Assembly (NCBI GenBank): GCA_937921835.1
Contig: CAKZVG010000684.1
Span: forward strand, 1-6,507
Length of the DNA: 6,507 bases
Direction: 5' to 3'
From: an uncultured Bryobacteraceae bacterium
Lineage (GTDB): Bacteria; Acidobacteriota; Terriglobia; Bryobacterales; Bryobacteraceae
The notes below the pieces were generated by a model. That model had not been told where the DNA came from, ran no database searches, and was given only the letters and a program-made list of their open reading frames with translations. Shown here piece by piece: positions 1-5,760 of the stretch. The position numbers and the translations under genes were made by a program. Every line of letters begins with the position of its first letter. Position 1 is the first letter of the stretch.

Positions 1-437
1 TTGCCGAAGGCGCCGGTGGCGTAGCCGGCGGCCTTGAACGTATCGGCGATGGTGGTTTCGTCGAGGTTCATCCGTTCCGCGCCGGTCGAGACGCCGCGCA
101 CGCCCGAGCGCGCGTGGTAGCGGCCGGTGAGGAATTCCGCGCGCGTCGGCGCGCAGACGGCGCAGGCAAAAAAGCGCTCGAACAGCGCGCCCTGCCTTGC
201 GATGGAATCGATGTTGGGAGTCGAGAGATTCGTATTGCCGTGGATGCTGAGGTCGCCCCATCCCTGATCGTCGGCGAGAATCACGACCACGTTGGGGCGC
301 CGGGACGCCGCCCGGGCGCCGCCGCCGGCAAGTCCCGACAGCATGGACGCCGCGCCGACTCGCGCCGCGGAAGCAAGCAGGCTGCGGCGGGAAACAGAAG
401 CGTGGGGAAACCCGCGTGTAGGAATTGACGAGTTCAT
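1..437 (-). CDS. Tat-exported sulfatase, N-terminal part (cut by window edge)
   Basis: This is the N-terminal 145 residues of a type I, formylglycine-dependent sulfatase (alkaline-phosphatase superfamily), which hydrolyses sulfate esters, often on polysaccharides. The reading frame is open from the ATG at 437-435 to the window edge. Residues 16-21 read SRRSLL, followed by an Ala/Gly-rich hydrophobic stretch ending near GARA. This is a twin-arginine signal (R17, R18), so export in folded form is expected. [14 protein letters not shown] follows, with the metal-binding aspartates D56 and D57. The core signature CAPTR begins at C95, the residue that would become formylglycine, and continues into [14 protein letters not shown]. 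The visible part ends in GYATGAFG, just before the usual KWH block. A GAGAG seven bases upstream supports the start. The gene lies 48 bp after the decarboxylase on the same strand, so co-transcription is likely. The family call is firm, but the substrate cannot be told. About two thirds of a typical sulfatase lies outside the window. Confidence 0.93.
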   Translation of the reverse strand, partial: MNSSIPTRGFPHASVSRRSLLASAARVGAASMLSGLAGGGARAASRRPNVVVILADDQGWGDLSIHGNTNLSTPNIDSIARQGALFERFFACAVCAPTRAEFLTGRYHARSGVRGVSTGAERMNLDETTIADTFKAAGYATGAFG

Positions 438-485
438 GGGCAAGCTCTCAACCGGCAAGCATATCGCAGACCGCGCATCCGCCGT

Positions 486-1925
486 TCACCCCTCCGCCAG
501 CACCGCGCGCGCCGCGCGGCGCACGTCCTCAACCAGCCGCTCCATCTCGGCTTCGCTGGTGCGGTAGTTGAGCACGCACCCGCGCAGCGCGAAGCGCCCG
601 CGCAGGCTGGCGTTGGAGAGATAACTCGATCCCTGGCGCTGCAACTCGACGAGAATCCGCTCGTTGAGCGCGTCCAGATCGCCCGTGAAGCCCGGCGGGG
701 CGACGCGGAAGCAGAAGATCGACAATTCGACCGGCGCCATCAGTTCCAGATCGGGGCTGGCTTCGATCAGCCGCCCCACATACCTGGCGCAAGCGATATT
801 GCGCGACACCGCCTCGCCCAGCGCGCGGGTTCCAGCGTACTTGAGCAGCAGCCACACGTTCAGCGCCCGGAACGGGCGCGAAAGCTCCGGGCCGTAGTCC
901 CAGAACGCGAAGGCCTCGTCGTCCCGCCATCCCACCGGCCGGGTGTACTCGGCGAAGTGGCTGAAGGCCGCCCGCGCCGCCGCCGGATCGCGGTACAGAA
1001 CGCAGCCGCACCCCATGGGCAGATAGAGCCACTTGTGGGGATCGAGCGCCACCGAGTCGGCTTCCGCGATAGCGTCGAAGAACGGGCGCGCCTCGGGCGC
1101 CAGGGCGGCGAATCCGCCGTAGGCGCCGTCCACGTGCAGCCAGAGGCCATGGCGGCGCGCCACGGCGGCAATCGCGCCCAGCGGATCGAAAGCGCCGGTG
1201 CTAACGGCTCCAGCGTTGGCCACCACGCAACACGGCGTGTGGCCGGCGCGAAGGTCCTCGCCGATGGCGCGTTCGAGCGCCGCCACGTCCATGCGGAAGT
1301 CCGCGCCCGTAGCCACCCGCCGCACGTTCTCGCGCCCGATTCCGATCAGAGCGGCCGCCTTGCTTACCGAAAAGTGCGCTTCCTCGGAGACGTAGACCCG
1401 TAGCCGCTGTCCACCCATGCCATGCTGAAGCGCCTCCGGAGCTTTGACCGTCCGCGCCGCCGCGAGGCCGGCGAAATTCGCCATGGAACCGCCGCTGACG
1501 AACAGCCCCTCCGCGGCGGGCGGATAACCGAGGATCTGTTTGATCCAGTTCACGGCGATGCGTTCCACCTCGGTGGGCGCCGGGGCGGAACGCCAGCAGG
1601 TGACGTTGGCGTTCAGCACCGCCGCGAGCATTTCGCCGATCACACCCGCGGGCGTGCCGGGCGACTGAACGTAGCCGAAGAAGCGCGGATGGGCGTTCTG
1701 CCGACTGTTCGGAAAGATGTCGCGGCGGATGGCGTCGATCAGGGGAGCAAGTTCGGAGCCTTCGCGCGGCAACGGTTCCTCCAGCAGATCGCGCAGCGCC
1801 CGGCTGGTGGTGGCCGGCATGATCGGGCGGCCGGGCAGAAGGCGGTAATACTCCGCCATCGCTTCCGCGGCGAGCGCGCACGCGGCGCGGAGTTGCTCCT
1901 CGGTCATCGCAAGAGGCCCGGGCAT
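486..1925 (-). CDS. PLP-dependent group II amino-acid decarboxylase
   Basis: A 479-residue fold-type I, PLP-dependent decarboxylase of the aromatic-L-amino-acid/glutamate/histidine decarboxylase family, and full length for that family (about 470-510). It should remove the alpha-carboxyl group of an amino acid to give an amine in the cytoplasm. Visible blocks are HPRFFGYV (79-86) and APTEVER (116-122), matching the substrate-pocket region of aromatic decarboxylases. SGGSMAN (144-150) binds the PLP phosphate, H184 in EAHFSVSKAA should stack on the ring, and D266 in LHVDGAYGG should pair with the pyridine nitrogen. K298 in DPHKWLYLPMGCG is the Schiff-base lysine. The mobile loop around 320-345 contains Y326 and Y343, but I cannot say which one is catalytic. 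Two starts are possible, M1 (1925) and M7 (1907), and neither has a clear Shine-Dalgarno sequence. The substrate (tryptophan, tyrosine, DOPA or another) is not determinable by eye. The sulfatase follows after 48 bp. Confidence 0.92.
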   Translation of the reverse strand: MPGPLAMTEEQLRAACALAAEAMAEYYRLLPGRPIMPATTSRALRDLLEEPLPREGSELAPLIDAIRRDIFPNSRQNAHPRFFGYVQSPGTPAGVIGEMLAAVLNANVTCWRSAPAPTEVERIAVNWIKQILGYPPAAEGLFVSGGSMANFAGLAAARTVKAPEALQHGMGGQRLRVYVSEEAHFSVSKAAALIGIGRENVRRVATGADFRMDVAALERAIGEDLRAGHTPCCVVANAGAVSTGAFDPLGAIAAVARRHGLWLHVDGAYGGFAALAPEARPFFDAIAEADSVALDPHKWLYLPMGCGCVLYRDPAAARAAFSHFAEYTRPVGWRDDEAFAFWDYGPELSRPFRALNVWLLLKYAGTRALGEAVSRNIACARYVGRLIEASPDLELMAPVELSIFCFRVAPPGFTGDLDALNERILVELQRQGSSYLSNASLRGRFALRGCVLNYRTSEAEMERLVEDVRRAARAVLAEG

Positions 1926-2022
1926 AGAATATGCATGGTAGCGCGCCGTGGCGCCGCGCCGCGCAAGCTAAGATTTGGGCGATGGAACCGCCGTGGCGGA
2001 CAAAGGCTGCCAGAACCGTGCG

Positions 2023-2035
2023 CTTGTGGCACAAG
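2023..2035. promoter_or_regulatory. Perfect 6-bp-arm palindrome, candidate operator
   Basis: CTTGTG-G-CACAAG is a perfect inverted repeat with a one-base centre. It lies about 98 bp upstream of the decarboxylase start, inside the 202-bp gap between that gene and the TPR gene. Its size and symmetry suit a dimeric helix-turn-helix repressor. It could also form only a five-pair RNA hairpin with no T-run, which makes a terminator role unlikely. No regulator gene lies next to it. The rest of the gap (1926-2127) holds a short CCGCC/GGCGG hairpin at 1988-1999 and no gene that I can support. Confidence 0.3.
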
Positions 2036-2127
2036 AGGCTGCTGACGCCGGCGCTGGGAGCGGACGCTATGCAGTCTCTTCCTGACCGGCGCCTCGCAAC
2101 CCCAAGCAGCCGGAGCGAAGCGGCCTC

Positions 2128-3471
2128 CTACTTCTTCTTCGGAACGACCTTCTTCGTGGCGGGTTTCTTGACCGGAGGCGCGGGCGCCGGCCAGCCGGAA
2201 ATGTCTTCTTTCTTCTCGATCTCGAAGACCAGGTTGAAGGGGTCGCGCGTGAACGCACTCGCCACGCCCTGGAACTCGAGGACCGTGCCTGGCTCGGCGG
2301 CGCCCAGATAGAGCGGCTTTTCCATCTTGAGCGTCACTTCCGGCGTCGACTGATCAGCGATGCCCAGAACGATCTCCGTGGGATTCTTGGCCGGCTTGTG
2401 GGAGATCACCCAGCCTTTGAATTTCTGCACGTTCATGGCGCCGCCGGGAAGATGCGCGTCCTTGACCGTGTCGTTGAAGTACTGCTCGCCGTTGGGCGCC
2501 GCCAACTCCTTCTTGATGCTCATCCAGAGAGCCATCATCGGGTTGGATTCGCGGAACTCTTTTTCTTTTTCTTCCGCAATCTCGACCGCCGTCTTGATGT
2601 TGAAGCCCGCCGGAGGCAGCGCCTCGGTCTTGGCCCGCTCCCGCAGTTCGGCCAACCCTTCGGAGCTGCCATGGTGCTGGCTGTAGGCTTTCTGGAGATA
2701 CGCTTCGAGCTGCTTACGAGTGGCCGGATCGGCCGCGCCGGGTCCGTCATAGGTAGCCGCGCGCGCGATGTGGTACAGCGCCGGGGACTGCTTCTCGATC
2801 TTACGCTGCTGGAGCAGGACGGTGCCCAGCCAGCCCGAGGCCGTGCCGTTCTGCGGGTTGATGCTCAGGCTTTTTACCAGCGCCGCTTCGGCCGCTTCGA
2901 GGTTCTTACGCTGCCACTCGACCCATCCCAGCGTGGCGTGCGCGGTGCCCTCGATGCTCATGCGCTCCTTCTTCCACGCCTCTTCGGGAACGTTGGCCGC
3001 CTTCTTCTCCGGCGCGTAGGCCGCATCGATGTTGGACAGCACCCCCTTGGCCGCCTTCTCGGCGGTGGCCAGCACATCGGCGGGCGCGTTGGCCGGATAG
3101 AGACTCGGGGTGAGCAGCGAGATCCAGAACATCGCCCCGATGTTGTTCGGGTCGATCTCGACGATCTCCTTGGCGGTGTCCAGCATCTTCTGGCCCTGGT
3201 TGAGTGCCTGGTAGGTGACAAGGAACAACTGGAGCCGCTCCGGCTTGAAGTCCGACGTCGGGTACTTGTCTCTCCAGGTGTTCAACAACTCCAGCCGCTT
3301 CTGGGGATTCGTTTCTTTGGTGATCGAAGCGAACAAGTCGTATTCCGCGCGGTCCTTGTAATTCTTCTGCTGCTGCGCAGCCGGCTGCTGTTGCGCCAGG
3401 GCCCGTCCCCCGGACGCGAGAAACGCCGCCATTGTAATTCCGGCGAATACCTTTGTTAGTTGAACCAGCAC
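2128..3471 (-). CDS. Secreted TPR-repeat protein with C-terminal beta (OB-like) domain
   Basis: A 447-residue exported protein of unknown function. The N-terminus has one lysine, then a hydrophobic core (VFAGITMAAFLAS) and an ALA|QQQ cleavage site near residue 26, which is a Sec signal peptide. A Gln/Ala linker (27-36) follows. Helical repeats then run to about residue 280. The clearest TPR is at 174-207, ending in KSLSINPQN; another is at about 79-110, ending in EIVEIDPNN, and a degenerate one follows at 211-240. Residues 347-425 alternate beta-type strands (FKGWVISH, EIVLGIAD, VTLKMEKPLYL, GTVLEFQGVA, FNLVFEI), suggesting a small OB-like barrel. The tail is Pro/Lys-rich (VKKPATKKVVPKKK). 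The start is GTG. AGGAGG five bases upstream fixes it, and the next in-frame Met (M14) would destroy the signal peptide. TPRs usually mediate protein contacts, so an envelope scaffold is possible but inferred. I recognise no characterised homologue. Confidence 0.85.
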   Translation of the reverse strand: MLVQLTKVFAGITMAAFLASGGRALAQQQPAAQQQKNYKDRAEYDLFASITKETNPQKRLELLNTWRDKYPTSDFKPERLQLFLVTYQALNQGQKMLDTAKEIVEIDPNNIGAMFWISLLTPSLYPANAPADVLATAEKAAKGVLSNIDAAYAPEKKAANVPEEAWKKERMSIEGTAHATLGWVEWQRKNLEAAEAALVKSLSINPQNGTASGWLGTVLLQQRKIEKQSPALYHIARAATYDGPGAADPATRKQLEAYLQKAYSQHHGSSEGLAELRERAKTEALPPAGFNIKTAVEIAEEKEKEFRESNPMMALWMSIKKELAAPNGEQYFNDTVKDAHLPGGAMNVQKFKGWVISHKPAKNPTEIVLGIADQSTPEVTLKMEKPLYLGAAEPGTVLEFQGVASAFTRDPFNLVFEIEKKEDISGWPAPAPPVKKPATKKVVPKKK

Positions 3472-3476
3472 TCTGG

Positions 3477-3482
3477 CCTCCT
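3477..3482 (-). promoter_or_regulatory. Shine-Dalgarno AGGAGG for the TPR gene (decides a GTG start)
   Basis: Read on the minus strand, AGGAGG is followed by CCAGA and then GTG. This consensus ribosome binding site at five-base spacing justifies the GTG start at 3471 over the downstream in-frame ATG, which has no such site. Confidence 0.85.
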
Positions 3483-3556
3483 GACCCTATTCTACTGTTC
3501 GTTCGCGCATGCTCGGGGGCCGCGCCCCACACCCCGGCTGGCCGCGGCACGCTCCG

Positions 3557-3592
3557 GCTTCCGGACTTGCAATTGCGGAGTATACCGGAAGC
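3557..3592. repeat. 8-bp inverted repeat GCTTCCGG/CCGGAAGC with inner palindrome
   Basis: GCTTCCGG (3557-3564) and CCGGAAGC (3585-3592) are perfect reverse complements around a 20-base centre. The centre contains a second perfect palindrome, GCAATTGC (3569-3576), and GTATAC sits at 3580-3585. The island is A/T-richer than its surroundings. It overlaps the best minus-strand promoter candidate, so an operator role for the TPR gene is a reasonable guess. Confidence 0.45.
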
Positions 3593-3608
3593 ACACATTT
3601 GCCCGCAA
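3579..3608 (-). promoter_or_regulatory. Candidate promoter for the TPR gene
   Basis: On the minus strand, TTGCGG (3608-3603) is followed by an 18-base spacer and TATACT (3584-3579), a 5/6 match to the sigma-70 -10 box. The -35 box is weak (3/6). Transcription would start near 3572 and leave a leader of about 100 bases. A closer TAGAAT (3494-3489) would start transcription on top of the ribosome binding site, so it is less likely. This is by-eye evidence only. Confidence 0.25.
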
Positions 3609-3616
3609 GCCTGCTG

Positions 3617-3643
3617 CCCGCCGCGACTCTCGGGAGCGGCGGG
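3617..3643. repeat. GC-rich 8-bp inverted repeat (hairpin)
   Basis: CCCGCCGC (3617-3624) pairs perfectly with GCGGCGGG (3636-3643) across an 11-base loop. The stem is all G/C, so it would be a very stable hairpin in either transcript. It is not followed by a T-run on either strand, so it is not a classical terminator. It lies upstream of both divergent genes. Confidence 0.45.
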
Positions 3644-3983
3644 GGCCGGTTCGCGGGGCGGCAACTCTCTGACGGCCATCCGCGCGACCGGCGCCCGTTG
3701 CCGGCGCTTGCGGTGGGTGAGGCGGCGCTGGTCCGGAACCCGCTCCACGGGGAAGCGCGCACGGCTCCTCTGGTCGTAGCCGCGGAGCCCGTGCCCAGGG
3801 AGCCCGTCAACCAGCCACCTCCACGCATTCCTGCCGGGAGGCGGAAAGACGCGTGATCCATATCCTGCGAGTGCGCAAATCAGGTTACCGGAGCGGAATG
3901 GATGAATCCAGCGGAGATCCTCCACTCTAATGCGAAAACCGGAGCCGGCCGATAGGATTCTCTAAGGACGGCGGCGACGCCAG

Positions 3984-3989
3984 AGGAGG
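3984..3989 (+). promoter_or_regulatory. Shine-Dalgarno AGGAGG for the cpaE-like gene (decides a TTG start)
   Basis: AGGAGG lies within AGAGGAGGT and is followed by TGCCGGTTCG and then TTG. It is a full-consensus ribosome binding site at ten-base spacing. It supports the TTG start at 4000, which gives the expected N-terminus MKAILICPAEG for a receiver-like fold. Confidence 0.8.
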
Positions 3990-3999
3990 TGCCGGTTCG

Positions 4000-5178
4000 T
4001 TGAAAGCGATTTTGATTTGTCCGGCTGAAGGGCTGAGCGGCCAGTTGGAAGCGTCGCTCGCGGGAGCTCCGGGAGTGGCGATCATCCGCCGGCTGGACAG
4101 TTACCCGGACCCGTCCGATCTCGTCCGCGTGCTCCGCGCCCATGCCCCGGAAGCGGCTTTCGTGGCGGTCTCCGATCCGGAGAAATTCGCCCAGGCGGTC
4201 GAGGTGCTGAAGGCCACCATCCCGGGCGTGGTCATCGTCGCCATTCACGACGCGGCCGATCCCGGTGTCCTGGTGGATTTGATTCGCCTGGGGGTGCACG
4301 ACTTCATTACGCTTCCCGCCGATTCCGGCGCCATCGAGTCCCTGCTGGAACGCGTCCGGGCGCATCTGGCGCGGCGTTCGCCGGAATGGCCCGCCACGGA
4401 CCGGCTGTACACATTCGTGCCGTCCAAGCCCGGCGTCGGCGCCTCCACGATCGCCCTGAACACGGCCCTCGCGCTGTCCCGGACGCCGGAGCTGAAGACC
4501 CTGCTGATCGACTTCGACCTGAACCTCGGCGTGCAGGCGTTCATGCTGAAGATCAACACCGCGCCCTGCGTGCTGGATGCCTGCGAGTGCGCGGCGAAGC
4601 TGGATGAGAACCTCTGGCACAACGTCGTGGCGCATGCCGGAAACCTGGACGTGCTCCACGCCGGGGCGGTCGAGCCCGGCCAGCGGATCGAGCCGGCCCA
4701 GATCCGCCATCTGCTGGAGTTCCTCCGGCGGAACTACGACGTCATCGTCGCCGACGTCTCGGGCAATATGGAGAAGTACTCGATCGAGCTGATGCAGGAG
4801 TCGAAATCGATCTTTCTGGTCTGCACTCCCGAGTTGCCCGCGCTCCACCTGGCCCGCCGCAAGACGCGGCTGCTCGAGGCGCTGGAGTTGCAGGAACGGC
4901 TGCACCTGCTGCTGAACCGGGTTCACAGCCGGGCCGCCGTTTCGGCCAGCGACGTCGAGGAGATTGTCGGCCTGCCGGTGTTCGCGTCGTTTCCGAACGA
5001 CTATGCCGAGGTTCACAAGGCCGTCACCCGGGGCGAAGCCGTCGCCGGAGGGCGCCTGGCGAAGGCGTTCGCCGGCTTCTCCGGAGTGTTGAGCCACAAG
5101 AAGCCGCCCGCGGCGCAGCGCAAGCGGTTTATCGAGCATTTCGCGGTTCTGCCTGCCCGTTACGGGTTCCGGGCTTAG
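4000..5178 (+). CDS. cpaE: CpaE/TadZ-like pilus-assembly ATPase (pseudo-receiver + MinD-like domain)
   Basis: A 392-residue protein with the layout of CpaE/TadZ, the ParA/MinD-family protein that localises the Tad/Flp pilus machine in the cytoplasm at the inner membrane. Residues 1-125 form a receiver-like fold: MKAILICP as strand 1 and LIRLGVHDFITLP (94-106) as the usual last block. The phospho-acceptor Asp is absent, since the expected strand reads AAFVAVS, and the conserved Lys before Pro is Leu, so it is a pseudo-receiver. The ATPase domain begins at about 135 with SKPGVGAST (142-150). It keeps the MinD signature lysine (K143), but the P-loop lysine is Ala148, as known for some CpaE/TadZ proteins. 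Switch I LLIDFDLNLG (D171, D173) and YDVIVADVSG (D252) follow. The final 25 residues are basic. A HEAT-like gene follows after 28 bp. No other tad gene is in view, so the pilus role is inferred from family alone. Confidence 0.82.
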   Translation: MKAILICPAEGLSGQLEASLAGAPGVAIIRRLDSYPDPSDLVRVLRAHAPEAAFVAVSDPEKFAQAVEVLKATIPGVVIVAIHDAADPGVLVDLIRLGVHDFITLPADSGAIESLLERVRAHLARRSPEWPATDRLYTFVPSKPGVGASTIALNTALALSRTPELKTLLIDFDLNLGVQAFMLKINTAPCVLDACECAAKLDENLWHNVVAHAGNLDVLHAGAVEPGQRIEPAQIRHLLEFLRRNYDVIVADVSGNMEKYSIELMQESKSIFLVCTPELPALHLARRKTRLLEALELQERLHLLLNRVHSRAAVSASDVEEIVGLPVFASFPNDYAEVHKAVTRGEAVAGGRLAKAFAGFSGVLSHKKPPAAQRKRFIEHFAVLPARYGFRA

Positions 5179-5192
5179 GCGGCGGGCGGGCG

Positions 5193-5207
5193 TTACCCTA
5201 CGGGTAA
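5193..5207 (+). promoter_or_regulatory. Hairpin running into the start codon of the HEAT-like gene
   Basis: TTACCC-TAC-GGGTAA is a perfect 6-bp inverted repeat with a three-base loop. Its last base is the A of the ATG at 5207. No separate Shine-Dalgarno sequence is evident, only G-rich sequence further up. If it folds in the mRNA, it would hide the start region, so initiation may depend on ribosomes finishing cpaE 28 bases upstream. Confidence 0.4.
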
Positions 5208-5719
5208 TGGAGAGATCCCCCGGGGAACTGAAGATCGAGGCCGCGGCCCATCCTGCGCGGGCGCTGCGCTACTTGAGCGGCCTGCTCTACGCCGCCGACC
5301 CGGAAGTGAAGTGGCAGGCGGTGCGCGCGCTGGGAAAACTGGCCGCCGAGCCGGGTCTGCTGAGCGACGGCCGCTTGGCGAGTCTGCTTGAGCGCTACTT
5401 CTGGGCGCTGAACGACGAATCGGGCGCCGTACCGTACGGCGTCCCGGAAGCGATCGGCGAGGTGCTGGCGGCGCGTCCCTCGCTTCAGCCCAGGTTTCTG
5501 GCGCTGCTGTGCTCGCAAGCCCACCAGGAAGACGTGGTCCAATCCGGGCCCGTATTGCAGGGTGTGTTTTGGGCGCTCGGGCGCATCGGCCCGCCTGTGG
5601 CGGATTGCGATCCCGCGGCCGTCGAAGCCCTGCGCGCCGCCGCTTGCGGGCCGGATCCCGGGCTGCGCGAAACCGCCGCCCGTGCGCTCGAACGCATTGA
5701 CTCATCGAGCCTGGCGTAG
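5207..5719 (+). CDS. HEAT-like repeat protein, DVU0298-like family
   Basis: A 170-residue all-helical protein with no signal peptide or membrane segment, so it is probably cytoplasmic. ALRYLSGLLYAADPEVKWQAVRALGKL (19-45) is a HEAT-like unit. It is followed by the family's most recognisable block, FWALNDESGAVPYGVPEAIG (65-84), then PVLQGVFWALGRIG (115-128) and a last unit DPGLRETAARALERI (150-164). The order LLY..DPEV.W.AV..LG, then WxLNDESG..xGxPEAxGE, then GVxWxxGR matches my memory of the DVU0298-like proteins described in sulfate reducers, whose function is unknown. It is shorter at both ends than those I recall. It follows the cpaE-like gene by 28 bp and is probably co-transcribed with it. 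HEAT arrays usually bind proteins, so it could be a partner or adaptor, but that is inference. The ATG is chosen because no better in-frame start lies upstream. Confidence 0.78.
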   Translation: MERSPGELKIEAAAHPARALRYLSGLLYAADPEVKWQAVRALGKLAAEPGLLSDGRLASLLERYFWALNDESGAVPYGVPEAIGEVLAARPSLQPRFLALLCSQAHQEDVVQSGPVLQGVFWALGRIGPPVADCDPAAVEALRAAACGPDPGLRETAARALERIDSSSLA

Positions 5720-5735
5720 CGCCGCCCGGCGGCGC
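5719..5735. terminator. GC-only hairpin between convergent genes, possible terminator
   Basis: GCGCCGCC-C-GGCGGCGC is a perfect 8-bp inverted repeat that begins at the last base of the HEAT-like gene's stop codon. It lies in the 41-bp gap between convergent genes, where a two-way terminator is expected. There is no T-run on either strand, so intrinsic termination is uncertain. Confidence 0.35.
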
Positions 5736-5740
5736 CGCCA

Positions 5741-5756
5741 AGCGGCCGTGACCGCT
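5741..5756 (-). terminator. Second short hairpin after the hydrolase gene
   Basis: AGCGG-CCGTGA-CCGCT is a 5-bp inverted repeat with a six-base loop. It starts a few bases past the hydrolase stop codon when read leftward. It lacks a T-run and is weaker than its neighbour. It may help the pair act as a convergent transcription block. Confidence 0.25.
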
Positions 5757-5760
5757 CAGG

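Larger units (their letters stand above)
3472..3999. other. 528-bp divergent intergenic region, structured, no recognised gene
   Basis: This gap separates the leftward TPR gene from the rightward cpaE-like gene. I searched it for tRNA T-loops, the RNase P RNA conserved core, the SRP RNA apical loop and tmRNA ends and found none. All three plus-strand frames and the minus-strand frames give low-complexity Arg/Pro/Ala/Gly translations. The longest plus frame with an ATG (3509-3856, 115 residues) lacks a good ribosome binding site and has mixed third positions in its first third. What is present: a GGGGC/GCCCC hairpin (3516-3528), the GCTTCCGG inverted repeat (3557-3592), a strong GC hairpin (3617-3643), a CCGGCGC direct repeat (3688-3694 and 3701-3707), and an A/T-richer last 140 bases where the cpaE promoter should be. 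A structured 5' leader or a small RNA is possible but unproven. Confidence 0.6.

Noticed and set aside
438..485. Short direct repeat GGCAAGC (440-446 and 454-460)
   Set aside because: Seven bases repeated once in a 48-bp gap is within chance and has no associated structure.
1201..2045. Open frames overlapping the decarboxylase in other frames on both strands
   Set aside because: They shadow a gene with complete PLP-enzyme motifs, and their translations are low-complexity.
2398..3459. 353-residue open frame on the plus strand
   Set aside because: It lies entirely antisense to the TPR gene, which has a signal peptide, a strong ribosome binding site and recognisable repeats. The antisense translation is Arg/Gly/Leu-rich with no motif, as expected in GC-rich DNA.
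3489..3494. TAGAAT as the -10 box of the TPR gene
   Set aside because: Transcription would begin at or within the AGGAGG ribosome binding site, and no -35 box sits at the right spacing.
3600..3900. RNase P RNA, SRP RNA, tmRNA or tRNA in the gap
   Set aside because: GGTTCG- and GTCCGGAA-like words prompted a check, but the conserved cores and T-loop patterns of these RNAs are absent on both strands.
2906..3925. 339-residue minus-strand frame spanning the TPR gene start and the gap
   Set aside because: Its downstream half overlaps the TPR gene out of frame and its upstream half is Arg/Pro-rich with no motif or good start signal.
3880..5139. 419-residue open frame on the minus strand
   Set aside because: It is antisense to the cpaE-like gene, whose motifs are clear. 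The antisense product is dominated by Arg, Gln, Gly and Val with no domain.
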